Assembly (NCBI GenBank): GCA_036558265.1
Contig: DATBFY010000746.1
Location: 1-9,003 of the forward strand
Origin: RYN-433 sp036558265
GTDB taxonomy: Bacteria > Planctomycetota > Phycisphaerae > Tepidisphaerales > Tepidisphaeraceae
Direction: 5' to 3'
Length of the DNA stretch: 9,003 bases
Positions 5,526 through 9,003 of the stretch are shown piece after piece (position 1 is the first letter of the stretch; every line of letters starts with the position of its first letter). The notes beneath the pieces are model-generated. The model had not been told where the DNA came from. It saw only the letters and a program-made list of their open reading frames with translations, and searched no databases. Made by a program: the position numbers and the translations under genes.

Positions 5526-6341
5526 TCATTTCACCGGCTGGGCGAAGGCCGTATCGACGACCCGGTCGTCGGCGGCGGTGGGCATGATCGTCGTCCCCAC
5601 CTTCTCGCCGCGCACCACCCGGGCGATGTTCCCATCGCGCTTGAGGTTGAAGACCACCAGCGGGATCTTCCGCTCCATGCAGAGCGTGATCGCGGTCAGG
5701 TCCATCACCCGGAGCTGCCGCTGGTGTACCTCTTCATAGGTAATGTCGTGGTAGAGCCGCGCGTCGGGGTTCTTCTTGGGGTCCGAGTCGTAGATTCCGT
5801 CCACCTTGGTGGCCTTGAGCAGCACGTCGGCTTCGATCTCGGTCGCCCGCAGGGCGGCGCAGGTGTCGGTGGTGAAGAAGGGGTTCCCCGTCCCCGCCGC
5901 CAGGATCACGCAGCGGCCCTTCTCCAGGTGCCGGATCGCCCGCCGGCGGATGAACGGCTCGCACACGCTGTAGATCCCGATCGCCGATTGCACCCGCGTG
6001 GGCTGCCCGAACTTCTCCATCGTCTCCTGCAGCGCCAGCCCATTGATGACGGTGGCGAGCATCCCCATGTAGTCGGCGGTGGCGCGCTTGATGTGGCCGT
6101 CCTCGGCGAAGGTCGCCCCGCGGATGAAGTTCCCCCCGCCGATCACGATCGCCAGCTCGACCCCCATCTTGCAGACGTCGGCGCATTGGCGGGCGATGTT
6201 CTCCAGCTCGTCGGCCTCGATCCCGAACCCCCCCTCGTGGCACATCCCCTCCCCGGAAATCTTGAGCAGCACCCGCTTGTAAACGGGCTCGCCGCCCGTG
6301 GTTGCGGACCCGGCAGGGTTAGACAGCTTGGTTTGCGCCAT
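5526..6341 (-). CDS. pyrH: UMP kinase (uridylate kinase)
   Basis: PyrH phosphorylates UMP to UDP with ATP in pyrimidine nucleotide synthesis; it is cytosolic and hexameric in bacteria. The frame is open from 6458, but the ATG at 6341 has AGGAA (6346-6350) four bases upstream and leaves a sensible start, giving 271 residues. Amino-acid-kinase-fold motifs are clear: YKRVLLKISGE (21-31), IVIGGGNFIRG (65-75), ADYMGMLATVINGLALQ (89-105), AAGTGNPFFTTDT (148-160) and ATKVDGIYDSDPKK (177-190). The family is usually 235-245 residues. The extra length is an N-terminal tail of about 20 residues (Ser/Thr/Gly-rich) and a C-terminal tail after IARVVRGEKVGT of about 20 (PTAADDRVVDTAFAQPVK). It is the first gene of the probable pyrH-frr operon and divergent from aroK. 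rpsB and tsf, its frequent partners, are not beside it. Confidence 0.97.
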   Translation of the reverse strand: MAQTKLSNPAGSATTGGEPVYKRVLLKISGEGMCHEGGFGIEADELENIARQCADVCKMGVELAIVIGGGNFIRGATFAEDGHIKRATADYMGMLATVINGLALQETMEKFGQPTRVQSAIGIYSVCEPFIRRRAIRHLEKGRCVILAAGTGNPFFTTDTCAALRATEIEADVLLKATKVDGIYDSDPKKNPDARLYHDITYEEVHQRQLRVMDLTAITLCMERKIPLVVFNLKRDGNIARVVRGEKVGTTIMPTAADDRVVDTAFAQPVK

Positions 6342-6345
6342 AGGG

Positions 6346-6350
6346 TTCCT
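6346..6350 (-). promoter_or_regulatory. Shine-Dalgarno deciding the pyrH start
   Basis: AGGAA on the minus strand lies four bases before the ATG at 6341. It supports this start over the in-frame ATG at 6458, whose 39 extra residues do not look like the family. Confidence 0.55.
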
Positions 6351-6373
6351 GTTGTGCGGCGAGGGGAGGGATT

Positions 6374-6379
6374 TGTCAA
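6374..6379 (-). promoter_or_regulatory. Possible -35 box for pyrH
   Basis: A perfect TTGACA reads leftward, 32 bases before the pyrH ATG. With 17-base spacing the -10 would be CACAAC (6351-6356), a poor match. It is suggestive only. Confidence 0.25.
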
Positions 6380-6380
6380 T

Positions 6381-6392
6381 CCGGGTGCCCGG
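6381..6392. repeat. Short inverted repeat in the pyrH/aroK divergent region
   Basis: CCGGG-TG-CCCGG is a 5-bp inverted repeat with a two-base centre, next to the possible pyrH -35 box. Runs of G follow (eight G, then AGGG, near 6394-6405). It could be an operator shared by the divergent genes, or chance. Confidence 0.25.
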
Positions 6393-6427
6393 CAGGGGGG
6401 GGAGGGTGACCGTGTTTACGCATTCTC

Positions 6428-6455
6428 TTGAGCCTCCCCACCCCCGGCCGATAAT
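6428..6455 (+). promoter_or_regulatory. Candidate aroK promoter giving a leaderless mRNA
   Basis: TTGAGC (6428-6433) and GATAAT (6450-6455) are 16 bases apart, a good sigma70-type pair. The -10 box ends eight bases before the aroK ATG at 6464, so transcription would begin at about the start codon. No Shine-Dalgarno is present, which fits leaderless translation. Confidence 0.5.
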
Positions 6456-6463
6456 CAATCCAC

Positions 6464-6979
6464 ATGAGCATCGTCCTGATCGGCTATCGCGGCAGCGGGA
6501 AAACCACCATCGGCCAGAAGCTCGCCGATCGCCTCTGGCAGACGCTGGTGGACACCGACGCGCTGGTCGTCCAGCGGGCCGGCAAGAGCATCAAGGAGAT
6601 CTTCGACCAGCACGGCGAGCCGCACTTCCGCGACCTGGAATCCCTGGTCGTCCGCGAGGTCGCCGCCCTCCAGGACGTGGTCATCTCCCTGGGCGGCGGC
6701 GCGGTACTGCGCGAGGAGAACCGCAAGGCCCTCCAGGAGGCCGGCCACAAGATCATCTACCTCAAGTGCGACCCTGAGGAACTCCACCGCCGCATCCAGG
6801 CCGACGCATCCACCAGCCTGATGCGCCCCAACCTGACCGAGCACGCCGGCGGGCAGGAGGAGATCGAGAAAGTCTTGGCCGAGCGCGAACCGGTCTACCG
6901 CAGCTTCAAGACCGCCGAACTGGACGTGACGAATCTTTCCCCGGAGGAGGCGGTGGTTTACCTGGTGCGCCTGCTCTAG
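6464..6979 (+). CDS. aroK: Shikimate kinase
   Basis: The enzyme transfers phosphate from ATP to the 3-hydroxyl of shikimate, the fifth step of the shikimate pathway to chorismate and aromatic amino acids, in the cytosol. The 171 residues fit the family length. The P-loop GYRGSGKTT is at 7-15, shikimate-binding Asp in DTD (30-32), FRDLE with the binding Arg at 56, GGGAV at 77-81, and the lid Arg in MRPNL (R121). The P-loop so near the N-terminus fixes the start at 6464. There is no Shine-Dalgarno, and a promoter-like pair ends eight bases upstream. The gene is divergent from pyrH and followed, after a palindromic element, by the prepilin peptidase gene on the same strand. No other aromatic-pathway gene is in the window. 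Confidence 0.95.
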   Translation: MSIVLIGYRGSGKTTIGQKLADRLWQTLVDTDALVVQRAGKSIKEIFDQHGEPHFRDLESLVVREVAALQDVVISLGGGAVLREENRKALQEAGHKIIYLKCDPEELHRRIQADASTSLMRPNLTEHAGGQEEIEKVLAEREPVYRSFKTAELDVTNLSPEEAVVYLVRLL

Positions 6980-6993
6980 CTCAGACCCGGGGC

Positions 6994-7125
6994 TCACCGC
7001 AGAGACGCTGAGGACGCGGAGGAGGCACGTCAACGTCAACCTGTGCTTTGCAACATCACTCACGAATGAACGCAAACGTGATTCAAGTTCTTGTCTTCTC
7101 TGCGATCTCTGCGTCTCCGCGGTGA
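6994..7125. repeat. Palindromic element of 8-9-bp units between aroK and the prepilin peptidase (element C)
   Basis: The outer arms (6994-7024 and 7095-7125) match at 25 of 31 positions as reverse complements. Each is built from CGCnGAG-type units spaced 8 and 9 bp (CGC at 6998, 7006 and 7015, mirrored by CTCTGCG or CTCCGCG at 7098, 7107 and 7115). The interior has a second small inverted repeat (ATCAC 7055-7059 with GTGAT 7078-7082) around a CACGAATGAA unit. The 12-mer TCACGAATGAAC at 7060-7071 is identical to the reverse complement of 3299-3310 in element A. It begins 14 bases after the aroK stop and ends 16 bases before the next start. Confidence 0.85.
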
Positions 7126-7141
7126 ATCTCGCGTCCCGCCC

Positions 7142-8557
7142 ATGCACCACGTTCTCTTCATTCTGTTCACCTTCGCGCTCGGTGCGTGCATCGGGAGCTT
7201 CCTCAACGTCGTCGTCTGGCGCCTGCCGCGCAATGAGTCGCTCGTCTCGCCGCCCTCGCGATGTCCGATCTGCGAACACCGCCTCGCCTGGTACGACAAT
7301 ATCCCCGTCTTCGGCTGGCTCGCCCTCCGCGGCCGCTGCCGCTACTGCTACACGGCCATCTCGGCACAGTATCCGACCGTCGAGTTCATCACCGGGGCGC
7401 TCTTCGTCCTCTATTACGTGATGTATTTCATCGTCGGGAACACCGGCCCATGCTGGATGGAGATGAAGCGCGACGAGTTCGGCGACGTCCGCGCCGTCTA
7501 CCACTACCTCGACAATATCGTCCGCCACTGGCCGCAATACCTCCTGGCCGTCTTCACCATTTCCGCCCTCCTGGCCGCCAGTCTGATCGACGCCAGGAAC
7601 TTCTTCATCCCCTCTTCCATCCCCATGCTCCTGGCCGTCGTCGGCCTGCTCTACCACACGATCCTCGACCGCCCGCGCGAGCCCGGGAGCCTCAATGTCA
7701 ACAGCGGTGCCGCCGGCGCGCTCGCCCTGGGCGCTGGCATCGGCCTGTTGATCAGCCTCGTCCTCACCTACACCGGCCGGATGTCCCGCAGCTTCGCCGA
7801 AGGCTGGCCGGCGCTGGAGATCGAGAAAGACCCCTCGCTCAAGGAGCAGGAAGGCGCGATCGCGCGCCTGGTCCGCCGCTGGATTGAAAAATTCCGCCGC
7901 CCGCTCACCCCCGAGCAGCAGAAGACCCTCGCCAGGCATCAGGCCGCCGCCAAAGCTCGCGACGACCAAGCCGAACGCCTCCGCAAGGAGGAAGAGGCCA
8001 AGCACCCCCAGCCCATCGTCAAGGAATTCACCCGCGCCGACATCAACCGCGAGATCCGCAAGGAGATGGTCTTCCTGATGCCGCCGATCCTGGTTGGCAT
8101 CGCCGCCTTCGCGCTGGTCGTATTCGTCCCGCGCGTCGGCGGGCCGTGGAATCGCCTGGTCCACGACAACACGTTTGTCAGCGGCTTCCTCGGTTCGCTC
8201 CTGGGCGGCCTCGTAGGCGGGTTCGTCGTCTGGCTGACGCGCATCCTCGGCTCTTTGGTCTTCGGCCGTGAGGCCATGGGCATGGGCGATGTGGACCTGA
8301 TGTTCGGGGTCGGCGCGATCGTCGGCGCGGGCGCCGCCACCGTCGCCTTCTTCATCGCCCCCGCCTTCGGCCTGGCGCTGGCGATTTACATGTTCCTCGT
8401 CGGCAAGCGGCGCGAACTGCCCTTCGGCCCCTATTTGAGCTTGGGCACCGCTTTTGTCATGATCTACTACTGCCCGATCGCCGAATACTTCAGGCCGGGC
8501 TTCACCGTGCTCGGACAACTGATCATGCAGTGGCTGCACCTGCCCGTCGCCCCCTAA
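7142..8557 (+). CDS. Prepilin peptidase (type IV pilin / type II secretion leader peptidase) with a large insertion
   Basis: This inner-membrane aspartic protease cleaves, and usually N-methylates, type IV prepilins and pseudopilins. The ATG at 7142 starts directly before the first helix (MHHVLFILFTFALGACIGSFLNVVVWRLPR); an upstream in-frame start at 7091 lies inside the palindromic element. Hallmarks are a four-Cys zinc site (C41, C44, C66, C69), AQYPTVEFITG (75-85), the first catalytic Asp in SLIDARNFFIP (D150), GMGDVDLM with the second (D383), and PFGPYL (427-432). At 471 residues it is far longer than the usual 250-290. The excess lies mainly between the two Asp: about 175-345 adds a helix (188-210), a charged stretch (212-308) and another helix (309-330). 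No Shine-Dalgarno is visible. Its substrates are not in this window. A membrane protein follows closely and is probably co-transcribed. Confidence 0.93.
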   Translation: MHHVLFILFTFALGACIGSFLNVVVWRLPRNESLVSPPSRCPICEHRLAWYDNIPVFGWLALRGRCRYCYTAISAQYPTVEFITGALFVLYYVMYFIVGNTGPCWMEMKRDEFGDVRAVYHYLDNIVRHWPQYLLAVFTISALLAASLIDARNFFIPSSIPMLLAVVGLLYHTILDRPREPGSLNVNSGAAGALALGAGIGLLISLVLTYTGRMSRSFAEGWPALEIEKDPSLKEQEGAIARLVRRWIEKFRRPLTPEQQKTLARHQAAAKARDDQAERLRKEEEAKHPQPIVKEFTRADINREIRKEMVFLMPPILVGIAAFALVVFVPRVGGPWNRLVHDNTFVSGFLGSLLGGLVGGFVVWLTRILGSLVFGREAMGMGDVDLMFGVGAIVGAGAATVAFFIAPAFGLALAIYMFLVGKRRELPFGPYLSLGTAFVMIYYCPIAEYFRPGFTVLGQLIMQWLHLPVAP

Positions 8558-8563
8558 GCCGCC

Positions 8564-8568
8564 GGAGG
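8564..8568 (+). promoter_or_regulatory. Shine-Dalgarno for the last gene
   Basis: GGAGG lies six bases before the ATG at 8575 and seven bases after the prepilin peptidase stop. The tight spacing suggests translation from a shared mRNA. Confidence 0.65.
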
Positions 8569-8574
8569 CCCGCC

Positions 8575-9003
8575 ATGTGGGAAAAGATCAAGCTCTGGAC
8601 GCGCGTGATCGTCTTCGGCGCGATGGCGCTTTACGTGCTGATCGTCGTCACGCTCAACTGGGGCCTCCACATCGATGGCGAGCTGCACCTGGTCTTCACC
8701 CGCTTCGACCACCCGCGCGTGCTCCTGGTGCTCGTGGTCACTGCCGTCCTGAGCATCGTCGGCTGGTGGCTTTTCCGCGCGATCTTCAAGACCATCCGGC
8801 AATTCCGCACGATGCGCGAGCGCTCCCGCACCACCAAGCTCGAACGCGAGATCGCCGACATGCGCGCCAAGGCCGGCATGCTCCAGAAAAAGGAATCCAC
8901 GACCGCCCCCAACTCCACATCACCCGGCGGCTTCCCGGTCATACCAAACCCCGTCCCAGCAGCATCAGGAACCACTTCCGCCACCTCTCCCCTCACCGGC
9001 ATC
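8575..9003 (+). CDS. Two-helix LapA-like membrane protein, 3' end cut by the window
   Basis: The frame runs 143 codons from the ATG at 8575 to the window edge without a stop, so the C-terminus is missing. A strong GGAGG ribosome site and a 17-base gap from the preceding stop support it as the second gene of an operon with the prepilin peptidase. It has a short basic N-terminus, a first membrane helix (about 9-28), a short loop (HIDGELHLVFTRFDHP, 32-47), a second helix (about 48-68), a basic coiled-coil stretch (74-104, RERSRTTKLEREIADMRAK) and a Ser/Thr/Pro-rich, probably disordered tail. This order resembles the LapA-domain proteins (two helices then a cytosolic coiled coil), but the match is by topology only. 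A role in envelope assembly or with the pilus machinery is inference. Confidence 0.7.
   Translation, partial: MWEKIKLWTRVIVFGAMALYVLIVVTLNWGLHIDGELHLVFTRFDHPRVLLVLVVTAVLSIVGWWLFRAIFKTIRQFRTMRERSRTTKLEREIADMRAKAGMLQKKESTTAPNSTSPGGFPVIPNPVPAASGTTSATSPLTGI

Noticed and set aside
5295..6431. A 378-codon plus-strand frame antisense to pyrH
   Set aside because: It covers pyrH on the opposite strand; the product is His/Pro/Gly/Val-rich without motifs, typical of GC-rich antisense frames.
6455..8539. A 694-codon open frame on the minus strand, antisense to aroK and the prepilin peptidase
   Set aside because: It runs antisense to two secure genes. Its product is low-complexity (Ala, Asp, Glu, Gln, Arg) without family features, as expected from the complement of GC-rich codons.

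Overview
The window is a GC-rich stretch (roughly two thirds G+C by eye) of bacterial chromosome carrying mostly housekeeping genes. The gene set and style suggest a member of Planctomycetota, perhaps a Phycisphaerae-like lineage. The clues are pyrH-frr without rpsB-tsf beside it, an oversized prepilin peptidase, a free-standing protein of homing-endonuclease-associated repeats, and intergenic palindromes built from short tandem units. This assignment is inference from gene style; no rRNA or other taxonomic marker is present.

Left part (1-2140): a PhnB-type VOC-fold protein and a small three-helix membrane protein read rightward. They converge on a leftward gene made of four homing-endonuclease-associated repeats with no nuclease domain. 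A 395-base gap follows, holding a candidate promoter and a GC hairpin. Middle (2141-4822): rsgA, the 30S-subunit maturation GTPase, appears to lack its usual C-terminal zinc module. Next come a 149-bp nested palindrome in strict 10-bp register and a secreted helical protein of unknown function. A 407-base convergent gap then holds a G-quadruplex-capable repeat and a strong Shine-Dalgarno with no convincing gene.

Right part (4823-9003): pyrH and frr (UMP kinase, ribosome recycling factor) read leftward as a probable operon, with a second palindromic element between them. Divergent from pyrH is aroK (shikimate kinase), which has a promoter so close to its ATG that the mRNA may be leaderless. 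A third palindromic element separates aroK from a 471-residue prepilin peptidase. The last gene, cut by the window edge, is a two-helix LapA-like membrane protein probably co-transcribed with the peptidase.

The genes do not form one recognisable pathway or defence system. The most unusual features are the three intergenic palindromes, two of which share an exact 12-mer, and the domain losses or gains in RsgA, the repeat protein and the prepilin peptidase. No tRNA, rRNA, CRISPR array, transposase or phage gene was seen.
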